From an uncultured Rhizobiaceae group bacterium (GTDB taxonomy: Bacteria; Pseudomonadota; Alphaproteobacteria; Rhizobiales; Rhizobiaceae): 64,000 bases of DNA. Positions within the stretch are counted from its first letter, which is position 1. The number at the start of each line of letters is the position of its first letter. The stretch is from positions 620,001 through 684,000 of the forward strand of contig CALHBJ010000001.1 of assembly GCA_937930845.1 (NCBI GenBank). Direction: 5' to 3'. A model generated the notes under the pieces. The model was not told where the DNA came from. It was given only the letters and a program-made list of their open reading frames with translations, and ran no database searches. Positions 8,505 to 16,968 of this stretch are shown one piece after another. A program made the position numbers and the translations under genes.

Positions 8505-9143
8505 ATGCCTACTATTGAATACGTCTATTCCGCCCATTCCGCCTTTGCGTATCTCGGCTCGAAACGTTTGCTGGAAATTTGTGCTGACCACAGCGTGAAA
8601 CTAATACACAAGCCCATCTTGCTTTCGCCTGTTGTTGAAGCGCAGAACAGCCTTCCGTTTGGTGCTCGCACTCAACCCCATGTCGACTATTTTTTCGGAC
8701 GAGAGATTGAGCGCTGGGCTGAATATCGCGGTGTGCCAATCATAAATTCCAGACCAACATATCACGACGCCGACTACAGTCTTGCTTCAGGCATGATCCT
8801 CGCGCTCGGCGATACCGGAGCCAATGTCGATACTATGGCGCACACTATTTTGAAAGCTCACTGGTGTGATGATGCTGATCTTTCCAGTCTCGAAGTGCTT
8901 GAAAAGATTGGCACAGATCTTGGGCATGACCCACGCGCACTCATGGACCAGGCAAAATCAGATCTGGTCCAGGAAAAAGTACGGGCGAATTCGGATTGGG
9001 CAAAGAACCAGAATGTCTTTGGTTCGCCGACCTATATTCTCGATGGAGACCCGTTCTACGGGCAAGACCATCTGGAAATACTGGAACACGCCCTCAACAA
9101 ACCCTTCGCAGCAACGAGTTGGGTCAATCCTTCTGTAAACTGA
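8505..9143 (+). CDS. 2-hydroxychromene-2-carboxylate isomerase / DsbA-family protein
   Basis: 212 aa, kappa-class GST/DsbA-like thioredoxin fold. It starts with a YVYSAHSAFAYLGSKRL strand-loop, where Ser replaces the CxxC cysteines as in HCCA isomerases. The C-terminal half has the cis-Pro loop VFGSPTYILDGDPFYGQDHL, diagnostic of the HCCA isomerase/FrnE group. These glutathione-dependent isomerases act in naphthalene-type aromatic degradation, but many homologues have other roles. It lies alone between the Lrp gene and an exported protein, with no other aromatic-ring genes adjacent. The upstream gap of 241 bases has no visible gene. Confidence 0.85.
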   Translation: MPTIEYVYSAHSAFAYLGSKRLLEICADHSVKLIHKPILLSPVVEAQNSLPFGARTQPHVDYFFGREIERWAEYRGVPIINSRPTYHDADYSLASGMILALGDTGANVDTMAHTILKAHWCDDADLSSLEVLEKIGTDLGHDPRALMDQAKSDLVQEKVRANSDWAKNQNVFGSPTYILDGDPFYGQDHLEILEHALNKPFAATSWVNPSVN

Positions 9144-9255
9144 TGGGCAGGTTGGGGGCCTTAGCGCCAAAACTCGACGGGTATGCATGTACCCTTTGCA
9201 ACAATCGAAAAATCAAACGTTCCTATAGACTCAGGAGACATGCGGTCTGATTTCA

Positions 9256-9822
9256 CTAATGTGTCATTTGTCCTGTTGCCATTCCAAGGTGGTGTAGCTG
9301 ATGATGAGAGCCTGTAGCCATCAGTCCAAAGAAACCTAGACCAAGAACTTTGTATTTCTTGTTTTCGGACACAGGTTGCACCCGCAACTTAGCTCCATTG
9401 GTTTGAAGTGTTGCGGAAGCTGACCAATCAGCCATTTTTTCAAGCTCCTTTGCATGCGCCGGAACCATTACCTTGATCGCATCTAGAGTGCTGCCTTGGC
9501 CCGTTACGATAAATGTAACGCTATTGTTGTCCACTGTCCGCTCAACACGTGCTCGCAGGGTCAGATCGTTCATATTTACAAGATGATTGCGCAATGCGGG
9601 AATGTTGACCTTTGACCAATCCGTGTTGGGGTTGGATTCGAGGATATGGACAATCTCTGCGATGGCGGCAAAAGCAGACTGACCCATTTCAGATGCACTG
9701 TCACCTCTCAAAACTGGTTTGATGTGGTTACCGTGCGAGCTATATTGTTGTGTTGCAAATGCGGTTACAGCACCTCCGAAAATTGCAGCCATAACCATAT
9801 GGGTAATTGTTTTAAGCGACAT
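9256..9822 (-). CDS. Exported or membrane-anchored protein of unknown function
   Basis: About 188 aa. The N-terminus MSLKTITHMVMAAIFGGAVTAF is a single hydrophobic helix that could be a signal peptide or anchor. The rest is soluble, with GQSAFAAIAEIVHILESNP, a VTFIVTGQGSTLDAI strand, and a C-terminal Gly/His-rich segment (LGLGFFGLMATGSHHQLHH) that could bind metal. No family recognised. The start was chosen because AGGAG lies seven bases before this ATG; two in-frame ATGs upstream lack such a site. It diverges from a Crp/Fnr regulator only ~75 bases away, suggesting it is that regulator's target. Confidence 0.65.
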   Translation of the reverse strand: MSLKTITHMVMAAIFGGAVTAFATQQYSSHGNHIKPVLRGDSASEMGQSAFAAIAEIVHILESNPNTDWSKVNIPALRNHLVNMNDLTLRARVERTVDNNSVTFIVTGQGSTLDAIKVMVPAHAKELEKMADWSASATLQTNGAKLRVQPVSENKKYKVLGLGFFGLMATGSHHQLHHLGMATGQMTH

Positions 9823-9897
9823 TTGAATGCTCCTGTTCATGGAGAACTTATAGGAATTTTCATTGCCTCCATATGATTTCAATCATATTATTGTCAG

Positions 9898-10464
9898 ATG
9901 TTGCCCAAGCCATTCAACTCGCTCATTCACAAAGCCTGCACTACCAAAGTGCTCGAAAAAGGCGAGTTTGTGTTCCGGCAAAATGATCATCCATTTGCGA
10001 TGTTCTTTTTGACGACGGGAATTGTTCAGTTGGAGAGGCACACTTCGAGCGGCGACAAGGTTATTATTCATCGCGCGACTGATGGGCAAACGTTCGCTGA
10101 GGCCTCACTGTTTTCAGCAACGTATCATTGTGATGCAATTGCGATTGCAGACGCTCAAATTATTGCCCTCGACAAAGCTTCAATCTTGAAAGCTATGAAA
10201 GCAGATCCAGATTTTGCAGAGACCTTAGCGGCACGGTTTGCAGAACAAGTTCAATCATACCGACGCCAAATTGAGATTAGAACGATACGCCCTGCCATCG
10301 AGCGTGTTTATTCATCGTTAGCGGCAGGAATGCTGACTAATGATATTATGTCGTTTGCAAATGAAATTGGCCTGTCTCACGAAGCCACCTATCGCGCGCT
10401 TTCAGAATTAGCAGCAGTTGGAAGGATTGGAAAATCTGGGCGCGGGACATACTTGCTTACGTAA
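9898..10464 (+). CDS. Crp/Fnr-family transcriptional regulator
   Basis: 188 aa, slightly short for the family. The N-terminal cyclic-nucleotide-binding-type beta roll is clear (VLEKGEFVFRQNDHPFAMFF, TTGIVQLERH, GQTFAEASLFSATYHCDAIA). A long dimer helix follows (AARFAEQVQSYRRQIEIRTI), then a winged helix-turn-helix (SFANEIGLSHEATYRALSEL, VGRIGKSGRGTYLL). No N-terminal Cys cluster of the FNR type is present, so it is not an oxygen-sensing Fe-S FNR. It probably controls the divergently transcribed exported-protein gene. The ligand is unknown. Confidence 0.88.
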   Translation: MLPKPFNSLIHKACTTKVLEKGEFVFRQNDHPFAMFFLTTGIVQLERHTSSGDKVIIHRATDGQTFAEASLFSATYHCDAIAIADAQIIALDKASILKAMKADPDFAETLAARFAEQVQSYRRQIEIRTIRPAIERVYSSLAAGMLTNDIMSFANEIGLSHEATYRALSELAAVGRIGKSGRGTYLLT

Positions 10465-10670
10465 AGCTGCGAATGCGTTGCAGTTACATTGAAATAAACG
10501 GAGATCTGCCTGTTAGCGCTAATGCAGCTTTAGTCACTAACGTCCCCATTGTTGCCCTTGACCGCATTTTATCAATGCCACCTCGGGTCAAAACATTGGT
10601 GACTTCTCGTTGCACACTGTTTCAACCATGCAACCCAAAACTCTGGACCGAGACGCCCCCAAATATTTGG

Positions 10671-11915
10671 CTAGCTCGCCAACAAGTCTGCGGCTTTGGC
10701 AAAGAAATCTGGCGCGCCAAAATTGCCTGACTTCAGGGCGATTGTGAGCGTGTTGGAGGCGCGTAAGCATGGTACGCCGGGGTCTATTTCCGGGCCTATG
10801 GCCAGTTCGGCAATGTCGAGAGCTTCCACCACCGCGCCGGAGGTCTCGCCACCTGCCACGATGAGTCGCTCAATTCCCGCGGCCACAAGTGCCTTGGCGA
10901 CATTGCCGAACAGATTCTCGATTGCCTGCGCTGAGATTTCTCGGCCAAACTGCCCCTGCGCCGCCTTGACGGTTTCGGGATCGGCAGAACTATAGACAAC
11001 CGGCAAGCCATCTGCACTCAAGACCCAATCGACAATGCTTTTAACGCAGACCTTGCCGTTGATGACATCAGCTGCTGAGATTTCGAGGCCGGGATGGATT
11101 TGCAAGTGTTGGGCCAATTGCCCGCGCGTTGCCTGCGAACAGGAGCCTGACAGAATTGCGCAGGGGCCGCCCTGCCCTTGCCAGATGCTGGAGGCGTCGC
11201 CCAATTGTCCGGCATTGCGGAAATTGGCCGGCAGCCCCAGCGCCACGCCCGAGCCGCCGGTGACGAGTGGCAATCCGCTTGCCGCCGCGCCAATTTCCCG
11301 CAAGTCATCATCCTGCAGCGCGTCCACTACAATCAGCCGTTTGCCCGCCTCATGTTCCCGTGCCAGGGCATTTTTGATGGCGTCAGCACCTTGCAGAACA
11401 TCGCGCGCGGCAACATGGCCCACATCGAACTTGGTTTGTGGTTTCAGCCAGCGCCGGATGTCGGGATCAGTCATTGGCGTCAATGGATGGTTTTGCATAC
11501 CTGATTCATTCAACAGCACATCATTGACGAATAAATGTCCCTGGTAGATTGAACGGCCCGTGCCGGGGAAAGCCGGGCACACAATCACTTTGTGAGCATC
11601 AAGTGCTTCCGCCAGCGCCTCGGCCACCGGCCCGATATTGCCTTGGGGTGTTGAATCAAAGGTCGAGCAATATTTGAAGAAAAACTGGCTGCACCCTTGT
11701 GCTTTGAGCCATTCAAGCGCCGCCAGCGACTGGCGTACAGCTTCACCGGGGTCAATCGAGCGCGACTTGAGCGAGATTACCCCCGCTTCCACATCTTGCG
11801 CGGCTGGCTGATTGGGAATTCCAGAATACTGGACAACCCGCATTCCTTCTTTGGCAAGCGTGTTGGCCAGGTCTCCCGACCCTGTGAAATCATCACCTAT
11901 GCATCCAAGTATCAT
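10671..11915 (-). CDS. otnK: Four-carbon acid sugar kinase family protein (3-oxo-tetronate kinase-like)
   Basis: 414 aa, the DUF1537/OtnK family. N-terminal domain: GCIGDDFTGSGDLANTLAKE with the Asp-Asp substrate loop, FFKYCSTFDSTPQGNIGP, and VIVCPAFPGTGRSIYQGHLF. C-terminal ATP-binding domain: LIVAGGETSGAVVEAL and PGVPCLR. Characterised OtnK proteins phosphorylate 3-oxo-tetronates made from D-erythronate or L-threonate. The usual partners (OtnC aldolase, OtnI isomerase, LtnD/DenD dehydrogenase) are not adjacent here, so the exact sugar acid is uncertain. The start ATG follows GGGGTGA; an in-frame GTG lies six bases upstream. Confidence 0.85.
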   Translation of the reverse strand: MILGCIGDDFTGSGDLANTLAKEGMRVVQYSGIPNQPAAQDVEAGVISLKSRSIDPGEAVRQSLAALEWLKAQGCSQFFFKYCSTFDSTPQGNIGPVAEALAEALDAHKVIVCPAFPGTGRSIYQGHLFVNDVLLNESGMQNHPLTPMTDPDIRRWLKPQTKFDVGHVAARDVLQGADAIKNALAREHEAGKRLIVVDALQDDDLREIGAAASGLPLVTGGSGVALGLPANFRNAGQLGDASSIWQGQGGPCAILSGSCSQATRGQLAQHLQIHPGLEISAADVINGKVCVKSIVDWVLSADGLPVVYSSADPETVKAAQGQFGREISAQAIENLFGNVAKALVAAGIERLIVAGGETSGAVVEALDIAELAIGPEIDPGVPCLRASNTLTIALKSGNFGAPDFFAKAADLLAS

Positions 11916-12065
11916 GCTCACCCCGTTTGTATTGACCGCCGCCTGAGATTGTTGCGGCTCAAGGGTTTTCTATCGAATGGGCTTTTCCTGCAAGTGCTGG
12001 AATGTTTGCCTCCCCTTATCAACTAGCTGGTGATGCCGCATTTATTTGGCCCCGCCTGACTGGGC

Positions 12066-12839
12066 ATGGGATTGGCATTGGCTAAAATGCCTGGGCAAGA
12101 AAATGAACGAACCTTGAGTTTCCAAATGGACGTACAATCCAAAACTGAAGCCTTGCAACAGCAACCAGCTTTGTCGCGTCAATTGTTTGCGGAATTGATT
12201 GGCACAGCATTCCTGCTCGCCACCGTGGTGGGTTCCGGCATCATGGCGGAAAATCTTGCCGGCGGAAATGTTGCGATAGCCTTGCTGGGCAATACAATTC
12301 CCACGGGCGCCATATTGGTGGTGCTGATCACCATGCTGGGGCCAATTTCCGGCGCACATTTCAACCCGGCGGTGTCGGTGGTTTTTGCCATGAAAAAAGA
12401 ACTGACATGGCGCAGATGCAGCTTGTTTATTCTCGTTCAGATTATTGGCGGCATATTGGGAGTGTGGGCGGCCCACGGGATGTTCGGCATCGATGTGCTG
12501 CAATTTTCCCAAAAAGTTCGCACCGGCGGCAGCCAATGGTTTGCTGAAGGTGTGGCCACTTTTGGGCTGGTGTTCACGATATTGGCCACGTTAAAGGCGC
12601 GTGAGAATGCGGTCGCCATGGCCGTGGGCCTTTATATTACGGCGGCCTATTGGTTCACGGCTTCGACATCTTTCGCCAATCCAGCTGTGACTGTGGCGCG
12701 CGGCCTGTCTAACACATTTGCCGGCATCCGCCCCGCTGACGTGGTGCCGTTCATCCTTGCACAAATGGTGGCCGCACTGGTGGCATATATGGTCTGTCGA
12801 TGGTTGCTGGCGGATGGCGAAAAGGAGAGTTCCCAATGA
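12066..12839 (+). CDS. aqpS: Aquaglyceroporin of the arsenic-linked AqpS type
   Basis: 257 aa, MIP family. Six membrane helices and the two pore half-helices are visible: GAHFNPAVSVVFAM and TSFANPAVTVARGLS, both with intact NPA. The gene overlaps arsC by four bases (ATGA), which strongly suggests a role in arsenic handling. In Sinorhizobium meliloti AqpS lets arsenite leave the cell after ArsC reduces arsenate, replacing the usual efflux pump. No arsR or arsH is seen nearby. The start is uncertain: ATG codons at 12066, 12087 and 12126 all lack a clear ribosome site, and the conserved region begins after the last. Confidence 0.85.
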   Translation: MGLALAKMPGQENERTLSFQMDVQSKTEALQQQPALSRQLFAELIGTAFLLATVVGSGIMAENLAGGNVAIALLGNTIPTGAILVVLITMLGPISGAHFNPAVSVVFAMKKELTWRRCSLFILVQIIGGILGVWAAHGMFGIDVLQFSQKVRTGGSQWFAEGVATFGLVFTILATLKARENAVAMAVGLYITAAYWFTASTSFANPAVTVARGLSNTFAGIRPADVVPFILAQMVAALVAYMVCRWLLADGEKESSQ

Positions 12840-13189
12840 CAATTGTTATTCATCACAATCCCGATTGCGGCACGTCTCGCAACGCTTTGGAATTGATCCG
12901 CAACAGCGGTGAAACTCCGGTGATCATCGATTATTTGACAACCGGTTGGACGCGCGAATACCTGCTTGCCTTGTTCGCGGCAGCGGATCTGTCGCCCCGC
13001 GAAGCGCTGCGCACCAGCAAGTCCCCTGCCGACGAGCTTGGGCTTACCGACCCCAATATATCAGATGATAAATTGCTCGACGCCATGGTGGCCCATCCCG
13101 TTTTGGTCAACCGGCCCATTGTCTGTTCGCCCCTTGGTGTGAAACTGTGCCGCCCCAGCGAAACAGTGCTTGATTTGCTCCCCCGGTAA
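12836..13189 (+). CDS. arsC: Arsenate reductase (glutaredoxin type)
   Basis: 117 aa, ArsC/Spx thioredoxin-like family. The redox site is HHNPDCGTSRNALELIR with the single catalytic Cys and the GTSR anion loop. RPIVCSPLGVKLCRPSE contains the downstream Arg contacts. It reduces arsenate to arsenite using glutaredoxin and glutathione. The ATG overlaps the TGA of the aquaporin gene, so the two are translated together. Length is close to the E. coli enzyme minus a short tail. Confidence 0.92.
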   Translation: MTIVIHHNPDCGTSRNALELIRNSGETPVIIDYLTTGWTREYLLALFAAADLSPREALRTSKSPADELGLTDPNISDDKLLDAMVAHPVLVNRPIVCSPLGVKLCRPSETVLDLLPR

Positions 13190-13321
13190 GCGGGCCGTGA
13201 AATCAAGAAACCGAAGGCCCAAAACGCAAGGATTGCGGCAATTGAGGTCGCGAATTGAGCGGAATCTTGCCAATGTCTGAACGAGATTGGTGAAAATCAA
13301 TGTGCAAATTCCGGAACCGAG

Positions 13322-14425
13322 ATGTTTCAGATTCATCCCACAGCGCGCATCCGCCCCTCACCATTCTACAATTCTGCTATTGCGGAGGGAATGACATCTG
13401 CGAGCATCTATAATCGCATGATCTTGCCAACCTCCTATGGCGACCCGGAGGCGGAATATTGGCGGATCATCAATGGGGTATCCCAATGGGATGTGGGGGT
13501 GGAACGGCAGGTTCAGGTCAAAGGACCGGATGCGGCTGCATTGGCACAGATTTTAACTGTGCGGGATTTGTCCAATTGCAAAACCGGGCAGGGCAAATAT
13601 GCGCCGATCTGTAACCATTCAGGGGTCATCATCAATGACCCGATCGTGCTAAAACTGGCGGATGATCTGTTTTGGTTTTCGATTGCCGATTCTGACATCT
13701 GGTATTGGGCGCGCGTCATCGCGGCTGAACGCGGCATGGATGTTGAGGTCAGTGAGCCGGACGTGTCGCCGCTTGCGGTACAGGGACCAAAAGCAGAGGA
13801 CGTTGTGGCGTCGATCTTTGGCGACCGGGTAAGGGCGCTGAAATATTTCTGGTTTCTGGAAACGGAAATCGAAGGCATACCGGTCGCAGTTGCCCGTTCG
13901 GGATGGTCCAAACAGGGGGGCTTTGAAATCTATTTGATGGATGGAACCAAAGGCGACCACCTTTGGAACATCGTCAAAGAGGCCGGTCAGCCCTATGATA
14001 TTGGCCCCGGTGCCCCCACAACGGCGGAAAGAACCGAAAGCGGTCTGGTTTCAGTCGGTGGGGATACTGACGAGCGGACCAATCCTTATGAAGTGCGGTT
14101 GGGCAGTTTTGTGAACCTGGACATTGGTGATGATGTGGTCGGCATCAAAGCATTGCGGGACATCGCCACGCGCGGGGCAACGCGCCAGCAACTTGGCCTT
14201 GTGTTGGAAGGGGACGCCCCCTCGCCGCTTGGGTTTGAATGGGAAGATATTGAATTTAACGGTAAGAAAATCGGCAGCATGACCAATTGTGTGTGGTCAT
14301 TTCGCATGGAGAAAAACATTGGCTATGCGCTGATCTCCAACGAAGCAAAGCCGGGCACAGATGTGACCATCAAACGCCTGAACGGTGACGTTACGGCCCA
14401 GCTTGTCGAACTGCCGTTCCTTTAA
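13322..14425 (+). CDS. dmdA: DmdA-like aminomethyltransferase (DMSP demethylase family)
   Basis: 367 aa, GcvT/aminomethyltransferase fold with tetrahydrofolate as methyl acceptor. Several stretches match what is known of DMSP demethylase DmdA: NRMILPTSY, WDVGVERQVQVKGPDA, RDLSNCKTGQGKYAP, WFSIADSDIWYWA, EPDVSPLAVQGPK and RSGWSKQGGFEIYL. DmdA moves a methyl group from dimethylsulfoniopropionate to tetrahydrofolate, giving methylmercaptopropionate. Homologues outside the proven clades may act on other methylated compounds, so the substrate is a probability. No dmdBCD genes are adjacent; an acyl-CoA ligase of the right superfamily lies 29 kb away. The gene is followed by a palindrome that may end the transcript. 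Confidence 0.75.
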   Translation: MFQIHPTARIRPSPFYNSAIAEGMTSASIYNRMILPTSYGDPEAEYWRIINGVSQWDVGVERQVQVKGPDAAALAQILTVRDLSNCKTGQGKYAPICNHSGVIINDPIVLKLADDLFWFSIADSDIWYWARVIAAERGMDVEVSEPDVSPLAVQGPKAEDVVASIFGDRVRALKYFWFLETEIEGIPVAVARSGWSKQGGFEIYLMDGTKGDHLWNIVKEAGQPYDIGPGAPTTAERTESGLVSVGGDTDERTNPYEVRLGSFVNLDIGDDVVGIKALRDIATRGATRQQLGLVLEGDAPSPLGFEWEDIEFNGKKIGSMTNCVWSFRMEKNIGYALISNEAKPGTDVTIKRLNGDVTAQLVELPFL

Positions 14426-14444
14426 ATACAGTCAAACAAAAAAA

Positions 14445-14479
14445 CTAGAGCGGTTCAAGCTTAGCTTGAATCGCTCTAG
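14445..14479. repeat. Long palindrome between convergent genes (REP-like or bidirectional terminator)
   Basis: Two 16-base arms, CTAGAGCGGTTCAAGC and GCTTGAATCGCTCTAG, surround a three-base loop and differ by a single G-U-compatible position. A run of A precedes the left arm on the plus strand, so the minus-strand transcript would end in U. It sits between the DmdA-like gene and the oppositely transcribed dehydrogenase. Similar intergenic palindromes are dispersed in rhizobial genomes; whether this one is repeated cannot be seen from one window. Confidence 0.55.
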
Positions 14480-14529
14480 ATATAAATTTGTGCTCACGCT
14501 GTCAGGCTTCGCGTTTCGCTGCGCAGGCG

Positions 14530-14544
14530 CGGCGCAATGCGCCG
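14530..14544. repeat. Short GC-rich hairpin
   Basis: CGGCGC and GCGCCG arms with an AAT loop, in the same intergenic space as the larger palindrome and ~45 bases from the stop of the dehydrogenase. It may be part of the same dispersed element or the 3' hairpin of the dehydrogenase mRNA. Confidence 0.4.
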
Positions 14545-14587
14545 GGTCGGCATATGCCTCCCAGAGTTTCCACTTGAGTGAAAAACA

Positions 14588-16015
14588 CTAGATGCCGCCC
14601 ATAAGCATGTATTTCAGTTCGGTGAATTCTTCGATGCCATGGCGGGAGCCTTCACGCCCGACACCGCTTTCCTTCACCCCACCAAAGGGGGCAACTTCGG
14701 TGGACAAAACGCCTGTATTGATCGCGACCATGCCATATTCGAGCGCCTCTGCAACGCGCCAGATGCGACCGATATCGCGGGCGTAAAAATAGGACGCCAG
14801 ACCAAACTCGGTGGCATTGGCCAGTTCGACCACTTCTTCATCCTTGCTAAAACGATAGAGCGGTGCCACGGGACCAAAGGTTTCTTCGCGCGTGATCTTC
14901 ATTTCGGTGGTCACTTCGGTCAGCACTGTGGGGGCAAAGAAATTCTCCCCACTTTCGTGCGGTTTTCCGCCGATAGCGATTTCCGCACCCTTCGCCACTG
15001 CATCCGACACGTGGTCCTTGGCTTTGGCAACGGCGGCGGCATTGATCAGCGGACCAGTGGTCACGCCAGCCTCATCGCCAGGGCCCACTTTAAGTTTGGC
15101 CACTTCTGCTGTCAGTTTGCGGGCAAATTCATCATACACACCGTCCTGGACATAAATCCGGTTGGCGCACACACAAGTCTGGCCGGCATTGCGGAACTTT
15201 GAGGCCATCGCACCCTGAACGGCTGCGTCAATATCCGCATCGTCAAAGACGATAAAGGGAGCGTTGCCACCAAGTTCAAGACCGAGCTTTTTGACTGTAT
15301 CAGCGCATTGGCGATAGAGAATTTTGCCGACCGGTGTGGACCCGGTGAATGTGAGTGTGCGCACTTCCGGTCTGGTGCACATGACGTTGCCAATTGCCAC
15401 GGCATCGCCTGAAATGACATTGAGCACCCCATTGGGCAGGCCAGCATCCTGTGCCAATTTGGCCAATGCAAACGCCGTCAACGGCGTATCTGGCGCGGGT
15501 TTGACTACCGCTGTGCATCCGGCTGCAAAAGCCGGTGCGACCTTTCGGGTGATCATGGCAGCAGGAAAGTTCCACGGGGTGATGGCGGCCACCACGCCCA
15601 CAGGCTGACGCACCACAATGATACGACCATCCTTGAACGGGCTTGGAATGGTCTCACCATAAATCCGTTTGGCCTCTTCAGCATAATATTCGACAAAGGA
15701 TGCCGCGTAGATGATTTCTCCGCGGGCTTCTGCCAGGGGCTTGCCCTGCTCCTGGGTGAGGATGGCGGCCAGCTCATCGGCATTTTCCACGATCAGCTCA
15801 AACCAGCGGCGCAGGATGGCCGAGCGGTCTTTGGCAAGGCTGACGGACCAGGTTTTAAACGCTTCACTGGCCGCATCCACGGCTTGTTGAGCTTGTACGT
15901 CGCCAAAGTTTGGCACTTTGGCAATGACTTCACCATTGGCCGGATTCGTAACGGGTGTGTCTTCACCACCTGTCCATTTGCCATCGATCAGGCACTGAGT
16001 TTTGCGCAATGTCAT
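14588..16015 (-). CDS. gabD: NAD(P)-dependent succinate-semialdehyde dehydrogenase
   Basis: 475 aa, full-length ALDH. It has the Rossmann/substrate motif TPWNFPAAMITRKVAPA, the catalytic Glu loop LGLELGGNAPFIVFDDAD and the catalytic Cys in RNAGQTCVCANR. The overall pattern (EQGKPLAEARGEI, FGPVAPLYRF, APFGGVKESGVGREGS) is that of GabD-type succinate-semialdehyde dehydrogenase. It oxidises succinate semialdehyde to succinate. The start has AAGGAG upstream. It heads toward the PHA region and could return 4-hydroxybutyrate carbon to the TCA cycle by way of succinate semialdehyde; this link is inferred. A related glutarate-semialdehyde specificity is possible. Confidence 0.88.
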   Translation of the reverse strand: MTLRKTQCLIDGKWTGGEDTPVTNPANGEVIAKVPNFGDVQAQQAVDAASEAFKTWSVSLAKDRSAILRRWFELIVENADELAAILTQEQGKPLAEARGEIIYAASFVEYYAEEAKRIYGETIPSPFKDGRIIVVRQPVGVVAAITPWNFPAAMITRKVAPAFAAGCTAVVKPAPDTPLTAFALAKLAQDAGLPNGVLNVISGDAVAIGNVMCTRPEVRTLTFTGSTPVGKILYRQCADTVKKLGLELGGNAPFIVFDDADIDAAVQGAMASKFRNAGQTCVCANRIYVQDGVYDEFARKLTAEVAKLKVGPGDEAGVTTGPLINAAAVAKAKDHVSDAVAKGAEIAIGGKPHESGENFFAPTVLTEVTTEMKITREETFGPVAPLYRFSKDEEVVELANATEFGLASYFYARDIGRIWRVAEALEYGMVAINTGVLSTEVAPFGGVKESGVGREGSRHGIEEFTELKYMLMGGI

Positions 16016-16061
16016 GGGACGTTGCTCCTTAAAAAATATTTGGCTGCTATCAGCTCAGGTT

Positions 16062-16952
16062 TCAGTTGTTTTCCAGCCAGTCAGAAATGACGGCCACTTG
16101 TTCTTCATTGCGCAGGGTGGGTGTGTGGCCGGTATCATCAAACTCAACGAGAGTGGTTTCAGGGCCACGCGCAAGCATGCGGGTCGCAGTTTCTTCGCTC
16201 AGGAACGATGATTCACGTCCGCGCAGAATGAGGACCGGACACGTGATCCGTTCCCAGGTTTCCCACATGTCCACATTGAAATAAGAGATCGAGTCGCGAA
16301 AGGCTTCGCCAACCCGGCTATCAACTTTAAGCCGAAACGTGCCGTGGTTGGTGCGGCAGCAGGAATATTTCGCCATATGCGCCCAATCGGCATCCGACAT
16401 GGGGGCAAATTCCTTGTAAATGGAGCGCAGCAGCGCCTCCACTTCATCGACGCTGGCAAATTCCTCAGAACGCCCAATATATTCCGCAATCGACATCAGG
16501 GCTTCGCGAGAAACCTCCGGGCCAATGTCATTGACCACCAGGCGGCGAATGGGCGATTGGGCAACCGATGCCAGCACCATGCCGATGATGCCACCCATGG
16601 ACGTGCCAATCCAGTTGATCTCAGTCACACCCAAACGGGCGATCAGGGCGTTCATATCCGAATTATATTGCAGGTAATTATAGCCATCCGGCGTGGTGAT
16701 ATGGTCGCTGTCGCCGCGTCCCACAACATCTGGACACACAACCCGGTATTTCGTGCACATGCGTTCGGCGAAATAGTCGAAATCGCGGGCGTTGCGCGTC
16801 AGTCCATGCACACATAACAGCGTTTCCTGATGCTTGAACTGCTCCGCATCTCCCCATTCCAGATAGTTGATGCGGTGGAACCCGTGAAACCCAAGCCCCA
16901 AATGATAATGCCTTGAATAGGCCTTGGGGGGTTGTTTTATTCGATGCGGCAT
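16062..16952 (-). CDS. Alpha/beta hydrolase, possibly PHA-related
   Basis: 296 aa. Alpha/beta fold: ETLLCVHGLTRNARDFDYFAE carries the oxyanion HG, IGTSMGGIIG the nucleophile elbow with Ser, ITCPVLILRGRESSFLSEE the acid region, and FDDTGHTPTLRNEEQ the catalytic His. It lies 16 bases after phaR and 46 bases before the succinate-semialdehyde dehydrogenase gene on the same strand, so the three may be one transcript. That position suggests hydrolysis of hydroxyalkanoate oligomers or thioesters, but the fold alone does not show this. No signal peptide is seen, so it is intracellular. Confidence 0.8.
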   Translation of the reverse strand: MPHRIKQPPKAYSRHYHLGLGFHGFHRINYLEWGDAEQFKHQETLLCVHGLTRNARDFDYFAERMCTKYRVVCPDVVGRGDSDHITTPDGYNYLQYNSDMNALIARLGVTEINWIGTSMGGIIGMVLASVAQSPIRRLVVNDIGPEVSREALMSIAEYIGRSEEFASVDEVEALLRSIYKEFAPMSDADWAHMAKYSCCRTNHGTFRLKVDSRVGEAFRDSISYFNVDMWETWERITCPVLILRGRESSFLSEETATRMLARGPETTLVEFDDTGHTPTLRNEEQVAVISDWLENN

Positions 16953-16968
16953 AGATCGAAAATTCCTG

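Noticed and set aside
10473-10730. Short plus-strand frame after the Crp/Fnr gene
   Set aside because: No motif, overlaps the 3' end of the sugar-acid kinase, and has no ribosome site.
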